Below, in pieces: positions 8,683 through 17,461 of a stretch of DNA of 64,000 nucleotides (its first letter is position 1; the number at the start of each line of letters is the position of its first letter). Source of the stretch: Acidovorax sp. NCPPB 3576 (GTDB lineage: Bacteria; Pseudomonadota; Gammaproteobacteria; Burkholderiales; Burkholderiaceae_C); the NCBI RefSeq assembly GCF_028473605.1, contig NZ_CP097267.1, positions 2,720,501-2,784,500 on the forward strand, read 5' to 3'. The position numbers were made by a program, and so were the translations under genes. The notes beneath the pieces are model-generated. The model saw only the letters and a list, made by a program, of their open reading frames with translations, was not told where the DNA came from and searched no databases.

Positions 8683-11600
8683 TTAGCTGTTCAGTTGCCC
8701 CCAGAGCTTGTCTAGCCGCTTGACGCTCACCGGCTGCGGAGTCCGCAACTCCTGGGCAAAAAAGCTGACCCGCAGCTCTTCCAGCAGCCAGCGCAGTTCC
8801 TGCATGCGCGCATCGACCGCGCCCTTGCGTTCGGCCACCAGGCGCCAGTAGCGCTGCTCCTGCGGGCGCAGTTCGGCCAGCTTGGTAGCGTCGCGCGCAG
8901 GGTCGGCGCGGTATTTGTCCAGGCGCAGCGTGATCGCCTTGAGGTAGCGGGCAAAGTGCGCCAGCTGCGTCCACGGTGCCGCGGCCAGGAACTGTTTGGG
9001 CATGAGGCGCTGCAGTTGCTGCTGTGCGTCCTGCACGGCTTCGGGTGCGTTCTTCGTGTCCTTGATCTTGCGGGCTGCGGCGGCGTACTCCAGCAAGATG
9101 GTGCCCGCCAGCCTTGCGACCTCGTTGGCGATCAGGGTAAGCCGGCCGCGCCCCTCGTCCACCCGGCGCTTGAACGCAGCCTCGTCAGTGGGCAGCGGCT
9201 CCAGCAGGAAAGCCCGGTCCAGCGCCACGTCGATGATCTGGCTGCGCAGCTCTTCCTGCGTGCCCAGCGGCATGTAGGCCACGGCCATCTTCTGCAGATC
9301 GGGAATGTTCTTTTCCAGGTATTTGAGCGCGTCCTTGATCTGCAGCGCGAACAGGCGGCGCAGGCCCGCACGGTGCTTGGCGGCAGCCAGCTCGGGCTCA
9401 TCGAAGACCTCGATGGTGACGGCATCGCCACCGTCGATGAGCGCGGGAAAGCCGATCAGCGTCTGACCACTTTTGCGGATCTCCATGAGCTCGGGCAGCT
9501 CGCCAAAGGTCCAGGCGGTGTGGCGCTGGCCCGCTGGTGCCTGCCCGGCCGAAGCGGCCGAGGGCGCGGATGCGGCCGATGCCGGCCCCGTTGCAGAACC
9601 ATGGCGTCCCGATGGCGATGGAAATGCTTCATTTTTGATAGCACCCTGCCCTAGTACTATATGCGCTGGAGCCTGTTTTTCTTCTAATCCTTTGCCATCG
9701 CCACCCAGCTTGAGTCCTGCCAGGGCCTGGAAGGCGCCACGTGCCTTGGCTCCCCATTCGGCCTTGAGGGCGCCCAGGTTGCGCCCATGGCCGAGCTGGC
9801 GCCCGTGTTCGTCCACCACGCGGAAGTTCATGAACAGGTGCGGGCTCAGCATGTCGAGCTTGAAATCGGCCCGCTTGACGTCGAGCGAGGTCTCATCGCG
9901 CACCTGCTTGAGCAGCACCTCGACCAGGCTGCCGTGGCCGAAGCGTTCGGGCGTGCCGAGCAGCCCGGCCAGCCGCGCCGCGCTGTCAGGCAGCGGCACG
10001 AACCGGCTGCGGGGGCGCTGCGGCAGGCTCTTGAGCAGGGCCTGGATCTTGGGCTGCAGCATGCCGGGCACCAGCCACTCGCAGCGCTCGTCGCTCACCT
10101 GGTTGAGCACGAACAGCGGCACGGTGACGGTGATGCCATCGCGTGCGTCACCGGGTTCGTGCAGGTAGCTCGCCGCGCAATCCACGCCGCCCAGCCGCAC
10201 CGTGCGCGGAAAGGCACTGCCCGTGATGCCCGCCGCCTCGTGGCGCATGAGTTCTTCGCGCGTCAGCTTGAGCAGGTCGGGATTCGACGCGCTTGCCTCG
10301 CGATACCATGCCTCGAAGCTGTGTCCGCTGCACACGTCGGCCGGCAACTGCTGGTCGTAGAAGGCGTAGATCAGCTCGTCGTCCACCAGCACGTCCTGGC
10401 GGCGCGACTTGTGTTCGAGCTCTTCGACCTTGGCGATGAGCTTGTGGTTGGCGGCCAGGAAGGGCAGCCGGGTTTCCCACTGCCCGCCGATCAGCGCCTC
10501 GCGGATGAAGATGTCCCGCGCCGCGTACGGGTCCACCTTGCCGAAGTTCACCCGCCGGTTGTTGTAGATGACGATGCCGTAGAGCGTGGCGCGCTCGAGC
10601 GCGTTGACCTCGGCCGCCTTCTTTTCCCAATGCGGGTCGAGCAGCTGCTTCTTGAGCAGGTGCCCGCCCAGTTGCTCGATCCACTGCGGCTCGATGGCCG
10701 CGATGCCCCGGCCGAACAGCCGCGTGGTCTCCACCAACTCGGCCGCGACGATCCAGCGGCCGGGCTTCTTGGCCAAGTGCGCGCCCGGGTGCTTGTAGAA
10801 CTTGATGCCGCGTGCGCCCAGATACCAGTCTTCCTCGTCGCTCTTGACGCCGATGTTGCCCAGCAGCCCGGCCAGCATGGACAGGTGGATCTGCTCGTAG
10901 CTGGCAGGGCGGTCGTTGATGCGCCAGCGGTGTTCGGTCACCACGGTCAGCAGTTGCGTGTGGATGTCGCGCCACTCGCGCAGACGGCGCACGCTGATGA
11001 AGTTCTGGCGCAGCAGCGATTCGTACTGGCGGTTGCTGAGCTTGTGGCTGGGCGCGGCCGCTGCGGCCTCGGTGGCCGCAGGCGGCGCCACGGCCGCCGC
11101 GGCCATGCGCTGCGCCACGGGCAGCACGGCCTGCGAGGGCGCGCCCTTGCGTGCCACCTGCTTTTGCATGCGCGCCGACGGCAGGGTGGGCGCGCCACCG
11201 CGCGCTTCGTTGATCCATTTCCACAGCTTGAGGTAGCCGCTGAACTCGCTCTTTTCGTCGTCGAACTTGGCGTGCGCCTGGTCGGCCTGCTGCTGCGCGT
11301 CCATGGGGCGATCGCGCACGTCCTGCACGCTCAGGGCGCTGGCGATGATGAGCACCTCGTCCAGCGCCTGGCGCTCGCGCGCCTCCAGGATCATGCGGCC
11401 CACCCGCGGGTCGAGCGGCAGGCGCGACAGCTCCTGGCCCATCGGCGTGAGTTCGTTGGATTCGTCCACCGCGCCCAGCTCGCCCAGCAACTGGTAGCCG
11501 TCGGCGATCGCGCGGCCCGAAGGCGCCTCGATGAACGGGAACTGCGCCACGTCGCCCAGGTGCAGCGACTTCATGCGCAGGATGACGCCGGCCAGAGAGG

Positions 11601-12879
11601 ACCGCAGGATCTCCGGATCGGTGAACCGGGGCCGGCCGTTGAAGTCGGCCTCGTCGTAGAGCCGGATGCAGATGCCGTTGGCCACGCGCCCGCAGCGGCC
11701 CGCGCGCTGGTTGGCGGCGGCCTGGCTGACGGGCTCGACCATCAGCTGCTCCACCTTGCTGCGGAAACTGTAGCGCTTGACGCGCGCGGTGCCTGCGTCG
11801 ATCACATACCGGACACCGGGCACGGTGAGCGAGGTCTCGGCCACGTTGGTGGCCAGCACGATGCGCCGGCCCGTGTGGCCGTCGAAGATGCGGTCCTGCT
11901 CGGCCTGAGACAGCCGCGCGAACAGGGGCAGCACCTCGGCATTGCGCATCACCGGCTGGTGCGCCAGGTGCTTGCGCAGGTGGTCGGCCGCCTCGCGGAT
12001 CTCGCGCTCGCCGGGCAGGAAGACGAGGATGTCGCCGCCTGCGTTGCCGGCCCACAGCTCGTCCACGCCGTCGGCGATGGCTTCGTTCAAGCCGTAGTCG
12101 CGCGACTCTTCGAACGGGCGCCAGCGCTGCTCGACCGGAAAGGTCCGGCCCGACACGTAGATGATGGGCGCGGGAATCAGCTCCGCGCCCTGCGGCCCGG
12201 CTGCGTGCGCCGCATCGCCCTGCGGCCCCTCGCCGGGCCTGGAGCGGCCGGTCAGGCGCCGCGGCAACGCGAAGTGCTTGGCAAAGCGGTCGGCATCGAT
12301 GGTGGCCGAGGTGACGACCACCTTCAGGTCGGGCCGGCGCGGCAGGATCTGCCGCAGGTAGCCCAGCAGGAAGTCGATGTTCAGGCTGCGCTCGTGCGCC
12401 TCGTCGATGATGATCGTGTCGTAGGCCTTGAGCAGCGGGTCGGTCTGGGTCTCGGCCAGCAAGATGCCGTCCGTCATGAGCTTGACCGAGGCGTCGCGCG
12501 ACAGCCGGTCCTGGAACCGCACCTTGTAGCCCACCACATCGCCCAGCGGCGTCTGCAGCTCTTCGGCGATGCGCTTGGCCACGCTGCTGGCGGCGATGCG
12601 GCGCGGCTGCGTGTGGCCGATGAGTTGGCCTTTCTGTCCCGGCGCGGCGTTGCATTTGCCGCGCCCCAGGGCCAGCGCGATCTTGGGCAGTTGCGTGGTC
12701 TTGCCCGAGCCGGTCTCGCCGCACACGATGATGACCTGATGCTCCCGCATCGCCGCCATGATTTCCTCGCGCCGCGCGGAGACAGGCAGCAGTGGCGGGA
12801 AGGTGATGCGCAGCGGCGCGCCGGGTGCGGCGGCAGTGGACGAAGAAGGAGAAGAAGAGGAAGGCGCGGATTCGGTCAT
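8683..12879 (-). CDS. hrpA: ATP-dependent RNA helicase HrpA (DEAH box)
   Basis: Large DEAH/RHA helicase of about 1398 residues. In E. coli HrpA acts on mRNA processing and on stalled ribosomes. Visible motifs: Walker A GETGSGKTTQLPKIAL, DEAH in IIIDEAHERSLNIDFLLGYL, SAT in VVTSATIDADRF, the QRxGRxGR motif as NQRAGRCGRV, then the HA2, OB and DUF3418 C-terminal regions. I use the ATG at 12879 (MTESAPSSSS); an ATG four codons upstream is equally possible. The start is followed by a serine/alanine-rich segment. About 20 codons near residues 1065-1084 are encoded by a copy of the dispersed AT-rich repeat, an in-frame insertion. Confidence 0.95.
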   Translation of the reverse strand: MTESAPSSSSPSSSTAAAPGAPLRITFPPLLPVSARREEIMAAMREHQVIIVCGETGSGKTTQLPKIALALGRGKCNAAPGQKGQLIGHTQPRRIAASSVAKRIAEELQTPLGDVVGYKVRFQDRLSRDASVKLMTDGILLAETQTDPLLKAYDTIIIDEAHERSLNIDFLLGYLRQILPRRPDLKVVVTSATIDADRFAKHFALPRRLTGRSRPGEGPQGDAAHAAGPQGAELIPAPIIYVSGRTFPVEQRWRPFEESRDYGLNEAIADGVDELWAGNAGGDILVFLPGEREIREAADHLRKHLAHQPVMRNAEVLPLFARLSQAEQDRIFDGHTGRRIVLATNVAETSLTVPGVRYVIDAGTARVKRYSFRSKVEQLMVEPVSQAAANQRAGRCGRVANGICIRLYDEADFNGRPRFTDPEILRSSLAGVILRMKSLHLGDVAQFPFIEAPSGRAIADGYQLLGELGAVDESNELTPMGQELSRLPLDPRVGRMILEARERQALDEVLIIASALSVQDVRDRPMDAQQQADQAHAKFDDEKSEFSGYLKLWKWINEARGGAPTLPSARMQKQVARKGAPSQAVLPVAQRMAAAAVAPPAATEAAAAAPSHKLSNRQYESLLRQNFISVRRLREWRDIHTQLLTVVTEHRWRINDRPASYEQIHLSMLAGLLGNIGVKSDEEDWYLGARGIKFYKHPGAHLAKKPGRWIVAAELVETTRLFGRGIAAIEPQWIEQLGGHLLKKQLLDPHWEKKAAEVNALERATLYGIVIYNNRRVNFGKVDPYAARDIFIREALIGGQWETRLPFLAANHKLIAKVEELEHKSRRQDVLVDDELIYAFYDQQLPADVCSGHSFEAWYREASASNPDLLKLTREELMRHEAAGITGSAFPRTVRLGGVDCAASYLHEPGDARDGITVTVPLFVLNQVSDERCEWLVPGMLQPKIQALLKSLPQRPRSRFVPLPDSAARLAGLLGTPERFGHGSLVEVLLKQVRDETSLDVKRADFKLDMLSPHLFMNFRVVDEHGRQLGHGRNLGALKAEWGAKARGAFQALAGLKLGGDGKGLEEKQAPAHIVLGQGAIKNEAFPSPSGRHGSATGPASAASAPSAASAGQAPAGQRHTAWTFGELPELMEIRKSGQTLIGFPALIDGGDAVTIEVFDEPELAAAKHRAGLRRLFALQIKDALKYLEKNIPDLQKMAVAYMPLGTQEELRSQIIDVALDRAFLLEPLPTDEAAFKRRVDEGRGRLTLIANEVARLAGTILLEYAAAARKIKDTKNAPEAVQDAQQQLQRLMPKQFLAAAPWTQLAHFARYLKAITLRLDKYRADPARDATKLAELRPQEQRYWRLVAERKGAVDARMQELRWLLEELRVSFFAQELRTPQPVSVKRLDKLWGQLNS
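9629..9686 (+). repeat. Dispersed AT-rich repeat, copy 1 (inside hrpA)
   Basis: The plus strand reads TTTTTGATAGCACCCTGCCC then TAGTACTATATGCGCTGGAG, the same core (ATAGCAC..TGCCCTAG..TATGCGCTGG) seen at 29.3, 38.2, 38.3 and 56.5 kb. Here it is embedded antisense in hrpA and translated in frame as part of the peptide QAPAHIVLGQGAIKNEAF. The gene stays open through it. Confidence 0.75.
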
Positions 12880-12938
12880 GAAGGGCTGCATTATCCGAGC
12901 CCGCCGTTGGCCGTGCACAACAAGGGCCGCGCCGCACC

Positions 12939-12968
12939 TTGCCACGCGCGCCAAGCCGATTTGATAAT
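12939..12968 (+). promoter_or_regulatory. Predicted sigma-70 promoter of the leader transcript
   Basis: A -35 element TTGCCA (12939-12944) and a -10 element GATAAT (12963-12968), within TGATAAT, are separated by 18 bp. Transcription would start near 12975 and run into the hairpin-rich leader ahead of the small gene at 13210. Confidence 0.6.
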
Positions 12969-12986
12969 CGCGCCCTCGCTTCACCA

Positions 12987-13114
12987 GCGCCGCAACGAGC
13001 ACCCTTGCGGCGCCCCTTTCAGGAGCTGTTTTCCATGACCCATTCGTTCAACACCTCCCACTGAACACGGTTCCTCGCCCCGGCTGAACCGTGTCGCTCA
13101 CACACCGTTCAGCC
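12987..13114 (+). promoter_or_regulatory. Structured leader with mutually exclusive hairpins
   Basis: A perfect 9-bp hairpin, GCGCCGCAA (12987-12995) with TTGCGGCGC (13005-13013), precedes a short reading frame. After its stop, ACACGGTTC (13065-13073) can pair with GAACCGTGT (13086-13094). The same second strand, extended to 13082-13094, can instead pair over 13 positions with one mismatch to ACACCGTTCAGCC (13102-13114). These alternatives cannot form together, which is the logic of a transcription attenuator; a terminator follows at 13161. The fold is read by eye. Confidence 0.5.
13035..13064 (+). CDS. Putative 9-residue leader peptide
   Basis: The short reading frame MTHSFNTSH ends in TGA at 13062-13064. 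AGGAG lies at 13021-13025, 9 bases before the ATG, and the predicted promoter is about 60 bases upstream of the start. Its stop codon directly abuts the first strand of the competing hairpins, so ribosome position could decide which hairpin forms. It is not rich enough in one amino acid to name a sensed metabolite, although two His, two Ser and two Thr stand out. Too short for ordinary gene finders. Confidence 0.4.
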   Translation: MTHSFNTSH

Positions 13115-13160
13115 AAGGTGGCTGCGCACCCCCGACCATGCGAATGGGGGGCGCCGCAGG

Positions 13161-13197
13161 AAAGCCCTGGCTTGCTCAGCCGGGGCTTTTTGCTTTT
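13161..13197 (+). terminator. Rho-independent terminator in the leader
   Basis: A 12-bp stem, AAAGCCCTGGCT (13161-13172) with AGCCGGGGCTTT (13178-13189), contains one G-T wobble and has a 5-base loop. The run TTTTTGCTTTT begins in the last stem bases. It lies just 13 bp upstream of the start of the next gene, so it would terminate the leader transcript unless overridden. Confidence 0.75.
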
Positions 13198-13209
13198 CAG
13201 GAATCGCAC

Positions 13210-13452
13210 ATGAGTGCTCAGAAACGTTCCCGCGCCTTCCAGCAAGGCCGGGTCAAGGCCTTGCGCCGCATGAAACAGCCGATGGTGCTGCACCTCGAAG
13301 CCAGCGCACCGCCGCGCAACCCCGTGGCCCGCGCGCTGGCGGCGCGCGGCACCAGCGCCGCCGCAGGCAAGCACATCCGCAGCCAGGGTGCCCAGCGCCG
13401 CGCCGACCGCATGGCGTTGCAGCGCGCCCTGCGCCGCGGCGCGGATGGCTGA
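13210..13452 (+). CDS. Small basic hypothetical protein under leader control
   Basis: An 80-residue, very arginine/lysine-rich protein starting MSAQKRSRAFQQGRVKALRR and ending MALQRALRRGADG. I do not recognise a family. The high positive charge suggests nucleic-acid or ribosome binding, but this is inference only. It starts at an ATG 13 bp after a strong terminator-like hairpin, so its expression should require read-through. A longer in-frame start at 13138 would translate the terminator itself and is less likely. The next gene begins 130 bp downstream. Confidence 0.6.
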   Translation: MSAQKRSRAFQQGRVKALRRMKQPMVLHLEASAPPRNPVARALAARGTSAAAGKHIRSQGAQRRADRMALQRALRRGADG

Positions 13453-13582
13453 TTCGCCGGTGCGTACCGGGCACCAGGGCCGCAGGGCGCAGTGGGAAGG
13501 ATCTCTTTCATGGAAAAATGGCGCGGCCGGGGCCGGCCATCCGCCCACCCTCTTCTCCCCTCGCTGCCATGCAGCCGCACCG

Positions 13583-14941
13583 ATGCCCGCCACTGCCACT
13601 CCCGCCTACGTCCCTGACGAACACGCCACGACCGCGCCGGCCGGTCCCGCCGACCGGCGCCGGCACGTCGTGGTGATCGGGGCCGGCATCGTGGGCACGG
13701 TGTGCGCCATCGAGATGCTGCGCTCCGGCCGCCAGGTCACGCTGCTCAACCCCCATGCCCCAGCCGGCGAAGAAGCCACCAGCTACGGCAATGCGGGCTG
13801 GCTGTCTTCCCATTCCATTCTTCCGCCCGCAGGGCCCGGCATGTGGAAGCAGGTGCCCGGCTACCTGCTGGACCCGCAAGGCCCGCTCACCGTGCGCTGG
13901 GGCTACCTGCCCCGCGCCCTGCCGTGGCTGTGGCGCTTCTTGCGCTCGGGCCGCACGCCCGCGCACGTGGCCCGCACTGCGCATGCCCTGCGCCAGTTGC
14001 TGCGCGATGCGCCGGCGCTGCATGCCCGACTGGCCAGCGAAGCCGGCGTCCCGCATCTGGTGGCCCAGCGCGGACTGCTGCACGCCTACCGCTCGCGGGC
14101 GGACTTCGAGGCGGATGCGCTGGGCTGGCGACTTCGCGGCGAGGAAGGCATCGCGTTCGAGACCGTGGTAGGCGCCAGCCTGCGCGCGCAGGAGCCGGAC
14201 CTGGCCCCGGCCTACGGCTTCGGCGTGCGCGTGGCGGAAGCCGGCCACTGCGCCAATCCCGGTGCCTACCTCGCGGCGCTGGTGGAGCATGCGCAATCCC
14301 TCGGTGCGCGCTGGGTCACGGGCCAGGCCACCGGGCTGCGCATCGAGGCGGGCCGCCTGCACGCCGTGAGGACCGACCAGGGCGACCTGCCCTGCCAGGG
14401 CGCGGTCATCGCCGCGGGTGCCTATTCGCGGCCGCTGGCCCGCGCCGCCGGAGACCGCGTGTGGCTGGACACCGAGCGCGGATACCACGCGATGCTGGAC
14501 GTGCAGGCCCGGGCCGGGGAGCCCGTGCCCGCCGGCCCCCGCACCTCCACGATGGTGATGGACCGCAAGCTCATCGTGCATCAGATGGCGCACGGCCTGC
14601 GGGTGGCGGGCCAGGTGGAGATCGCCGGGCTGCACGCCGCACCCGACTGGCGCCGCGCCCGCATCCTGCTCGGGCACCTGTTCGATCTGTACCCGTCGCT
14701 GCCCCGCGCCGCGCTGGAGGACGGCGCCCGCTTCTGGATGGGCCGGCGTCCGAGCACCAGCGACGGACTGCCCTGCATCGGCCCTGCCAGCGCCTGCGCG
14801 GACGTCGTCCACGCCTACGGCCACGGCCATGTGGGCCTGGGTGCTTCGGCCCGCACGGGACGGGTGGTGGCGCAGTGCATCGATGGGCAGCCTCCGGAGA
14901 TCGACCTGGCGCCGTTCCGTCCTCAGCGATGGCGACGATAA
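13583..14941 (+). CDS. FAD-dependent amino-acid oxidoreductase (DadA-like)
   Basis: Probable D-amino acid dehydrogenase or related DAO-family flavoenzyme. The 452-residue product has a dinucleotide-binding motif VVVIGAGIVGTVCAIEML at about residues 29-46, the EEATSYGNAGWLSSHSI segment typical of DadA-like proteins, and a C-terminal block with DGLPCIGP and YGHGHVGLGAS. A short tail precedes the Rossmann fold. The ATG at 13583 is preferred because ORF upstream of it is unrelated to the family. The substrate cannot be told from sequence; proline, glycine or D-amino acids are options. argA lies 88 bp downstream. Confidence 0.85.
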   Translation: MPATATPAYVPDEHATTAPAGPADRRRHVVVIGAGIVGTVCAIEMLRSGRQVTLLNPHAPAGEEATSYGNAGWLSSHSILPPAGPGMWKQVPGYLLDPQGPLTVRWGYLPRALPWLWRFLRSGRTPAHVARTAHALRQLLRDAPALHARLASEAGVPHLVAQRGLLHAYRSRADFEADALGWRLRGEEGIAFETVVGASLRAQEPDLAPAYGFGVRVAEAGHCANPGAYLAALVEHAQSLGARWVTGQATGLRIEAGRLHAVRTDQGDLPCQGAVIAAGAYSRPLARAAGDRVWLDTERGYHAMLDVQARAGEPVPAGPRTSTMVMDRKLIVHQMAHGLRVAGQVEIAGLHAAPDWRRARILLGHLFDLYPSLPRAALEDGARFWMGRRPSTSDGLPCIGPASACADVVHAYGHGHVGLGASARTGRVVAQCIDGQPPEIDLAPFRPQRWRR

Positions 14942-15029
14942 TTCGCCCGCAACGGAAAACGCCCCGCCCTCCCCACGCAAACTGCGCCGCCCCGCAGGTT
15001 GCAGCCCCCGCTCTCTTCACCCTTTCGCC

Positions 15030-16376
15030 ATGTCCGCCGTCTTCAACTTCACCTTCGTCCCCTGGTTCCGCTCGGTTGCGCCATACATCCACAAGTTCCG
15101 CCACCAGACCTTCGTGATCGGGCTCACGGGCGAAGCCATCGCGGCTGGCAAGCTCCAGGCCATCGCGCAGGACCTCGCCATGATCCAGGCGATGGGCGTG
15201 AAGATCGTGCTGGTACATGGCTTTCGCCCGCAGGTGAACGAGCAGTTGGCGGCCAAGGGGCATGCCGAGAAGTATTCGCACGGCATCCGCGTCACCGATT
15301 CGGTGGCGCTCGATTGCGCGCAGGAAGCCGCAGGACAGTTGCGCTACGAGATCGAGGCGGCGTTCAGCCAGGGCCTGCCCAACACGCCCATGGCAGGTTC
15401 CACGGTTCGGGTGATCTCCGGCAACTTTCTGACGGCGCGGCCCGTGGGCATCGTGGACGGGGTGGATTTTCAGCACTCCGGCCTGGTGCGCAAGGTGGAT
15501 GTGGCGGGCATCCGGCGCTCGCTCGACATGGATGCGCTGGTGCTGCTGTCGCCGTTCGGCTTCTCGCCCACCGGCGAGGCGTTCAACCTGACGATGGAAG
15601 AAGTCGCGACCTCGGTGGCGATCGCCCTCAAGGCCGACAAGCTGGTCTTCGTGTGCGAGGTGTCCGGCATTCTCATGAACCCCGACGAGCCCGAGAGCGA
15701 CGACAACCCCATCGACACCGAACTGCCGCTAGCGCAGGCCCGGAAGATGCTGGCCAGCGTACCGCCCAGCCAGCGGCCGACCGACACCGCGTTCTATCTG
15801 CAGCACTGCGTGAAGGCCTGCCAGAACGGTGTGGAACGCAGCCACATCATTCCCTTCGCAGTCGATGGCGCTTTGCTGCTGGAGATCTACGTGCACGACG
15901 GCATCGGCACCATGGTGGTCGATGAAAAGCTGGAAGAACTGCGCGAGGCCACGCCGGACGATGTGGGCGGCATCCTGCAACTGATCGAGCCGTTCGAGAA
16001 GGACGGCACGCTCGTCAAGCGCGACCGCACCGAGATCGAACGCGACATCGCCAACTACACCATCATCGAGCACGACGGCGTGATCTTCGGCTGCGCCGCG
16101 CTCTACCCCTACCCCGAAGGCAGCACGGCCGAGATGGCGGCCGTGACCGTGTCGCCGCACAGCCAGGGCACGGGCGATGGCGAAAAGCTGCTCAAGCGCA
16201 TCGAGCAGCGGGCGCGGGGCATGGGGCTGACCAGCCTGTTCGTGCTGACGACGCGCACCATGCACTGGTTCATCAAGCGCGGCTTCCAGCCCGTGGACCC
16301 CGAATGGCTGCCCGAGGCCCGCAAGCGCAAGTACAACTGGGACCGCCGCAGCCAGGTGCTGGTCAAGAAACTATAG
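15030..16376 (+). CDS. argA: Amino-acid N-acetyltransferase (N-acetylglutamate synthase)
   Basis: First enzyme of arginine biosynthesis, acetylating glutamate with acetyl-CoA. The 448-residue protein has the classical ArgA layout: an N-terminal amino-acid-kinase-like regulatory domain (about residues 20-290, starting FVPWFRSVAPYIHKFRHQTF and with LVHGFRPQVN) and a C-terminal GNAT domain (about 300-448, with VSPHSQGTGDGEKLLKRIEQ as the acetyl-CoA loop). The ATG at 15030 matches the family start. It converges on the beta-lactamase gene with only 28 bp between stops. Confidence 0.95.
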   Translation: MSAVFNFTFVPWFRSVAPYIHKFRHQTFVIGLTGEAIAAGKLQAIAQDLAMIQAMGVKIVLVHGFRPQVNEQLAAKGHAEKYSHGIRVTDSVALDCAQEAAGQLRYEIEAAFSQGLPNTPMAGSTVRVISGNFLTARPVGIVDGVDFQHSGLVRKVDVAGIRRSLDMDALVLLSPFGFSPTGEAFNLTMEEVATSVAIALKADKLVFVCEVSGILMNPDEPESDDNPIDTELPLAQARKMLASVPPSQRPTDTAFYLQHCVKACQNGVERSHIIPFAVDGALLLEIYVHDGIGTMVVDEKLEELREATPDDVGGILQLIEPFEKDGTLVKRDRTEIERDIANYTIIEHDGVIFGCAALYPYPEGSTAEMAAVTVSPHSQGTGDGEKLLKRIEQRARGMGLTSLFVLTTRTMHWFIKRGFQPVDPEWLPEARKRKYNWDRRSQVLVKKL

Positions 16377-16404
16377 GCGCCGGCCCGGCCTGCGGCCGCG
16401 CCGC

Positions 16405-17331
16405 TCAGGCAGCGACCGACCGGGCCACCTGGCGCGCCACCTCGGCAATGGTGGCCTCGCGCTTTTCCGGCGTGGCCGTGGTCTGGGTCATGTAGCAGGT
16501 GACCACGATGGGCGCGCCGCCGCCAGGCGGCCACAGCACGCCGATGTCGTTGGACGAACCCTGGGCGCCCGTGCCCGTCTTGTCGCCCACCCGCCAGCCC
16601 GGCACGCCGGCCCGCAGCCGCTTGTCGCCGGTCTTGTTGGCCACGATCCATTCGACCAGCTGGGCGCGCGAGGCCGGGCTCAGCGCATCGCCCAGGGCCA
16701 CCTTGCGCAGCGACTGCAGCATGGCCTGCGGCGTGGTGGTGTCGCGAGGATCGCCCGCGATGGCCTCGTTCAACGTGGGCTCGGTGCGGTCCAGCCGCGT
16801 CACCGTATCGCCCAGGCCGCGCACGAAGGCGGTGAAGCCCTGCGGGCCGCCGTGGCGCGCCAGCAGCAGGTTGGCCGCGGTGTTGTCGCTCAGGGTGACG
16901 GTGCCTTCGCACAGCTCGCCGACCGTGATGCCGGCATCGCCCACCCGCTTTTCAGTCACCGGCGAATAGGCCACGAGCGCCGACGCGTCGAAATGCACCC
17001 GGCGGTCCAGCGCCTCCTGGCCCCGGTCGACCCGCTCCAGCATCCAGGCGGCCAGCAGCAGCTTGAAGGTGCTGGCCATGGGAAAGCGCTCGTCCTGGCG
17101 CCAGCCCAGCGACAGCCCGGAGCCCGTGTCGAGCATCGCCACGCCCAACCGCGCTTTAGGGTGCCCGTCCAAACTGGATTCGAGTCGCTGCATGGCGGCT
17201 TGCCAAGCCGTTTCCCGCGCGTTTTTCTGGCCCGCAGGCGCGGCGGCATGGGCCGGGCCGGCCCACAAGGCGGCCGTCGAAGCGGCGGCCACGGCGGCGA
17301 AGAGATCAAAGGAAAACTGGCGTCTTTGCAT
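16405..17331 (-). CDS. Class A beta-lactamase
   Basis: Periplasmic serine beta-lactamase of 308 residues with an N-terminal signal peptide (cleavage probable after the AHA near residue 29). All class A motifs are intact: the nucleophile Ser87 in STFK (Ambler 70-73), SDN at 148-150 (Ambler 130-132), Glu184 in EPTLNEA (Ambler 166) and KTG at 251-253 (Ambler 234-236). The preceding RRQF could be a twin-arginine signal. Its start faces an AmpR-like regulator across a 130-bp gap, the arrangement of inducible chromosomal beta-lactamases. The spectrum cannot be deduced from the sequence. Confidence 0.94.
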   Translation of the reverse strand: MQRRQFSFDLFAAVAAASTAALWAGPAHAAAPAGQKNARETAWQAAMQRLESSLDGHPKARLGVAMLDTGSGLSLGWRQDERFPMASTFKLLLAAWMLERVDRGQEALDRRVHFDASALVAYSPVTEKRVGDAGITVGELCEGTVTLSDNTAANLLLARHGGPQGFTAFVRGLGDTVTRLDRTEPTLNEAIAGDPRDTTTPQAMLQSLRKVALGDALSPASRAQLVEWIVANKTGDKRLRAGVPGWRVGDKTGTGAQGSSNDIGVLWPPGGGAPIVVTCYMTQTTATPEKREATIAEVARQVARSVAA

Positions 17332-17461
17332 GGAATGAACCTGTCGTTTGAAGCAAGAAGACCCGAACGATAGAGACATGTCGGCCAGAGCACCATCGAC
17401 AATAATCGGGACGAGCCCCAAGAAAAACTGCTTGCTTACCTGCCCACTTGATTCCAACGCC

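Noticed and set aside
9787..13038. A plus-strand reading frame of more than 1000 codons opposite hrpA
   Set aside because: It lies fully antisense to a clear HrpA, has composition typical of GC-rich antisense frames (rich in Arg, Gln, His, Val), and shows no recognisable domain.
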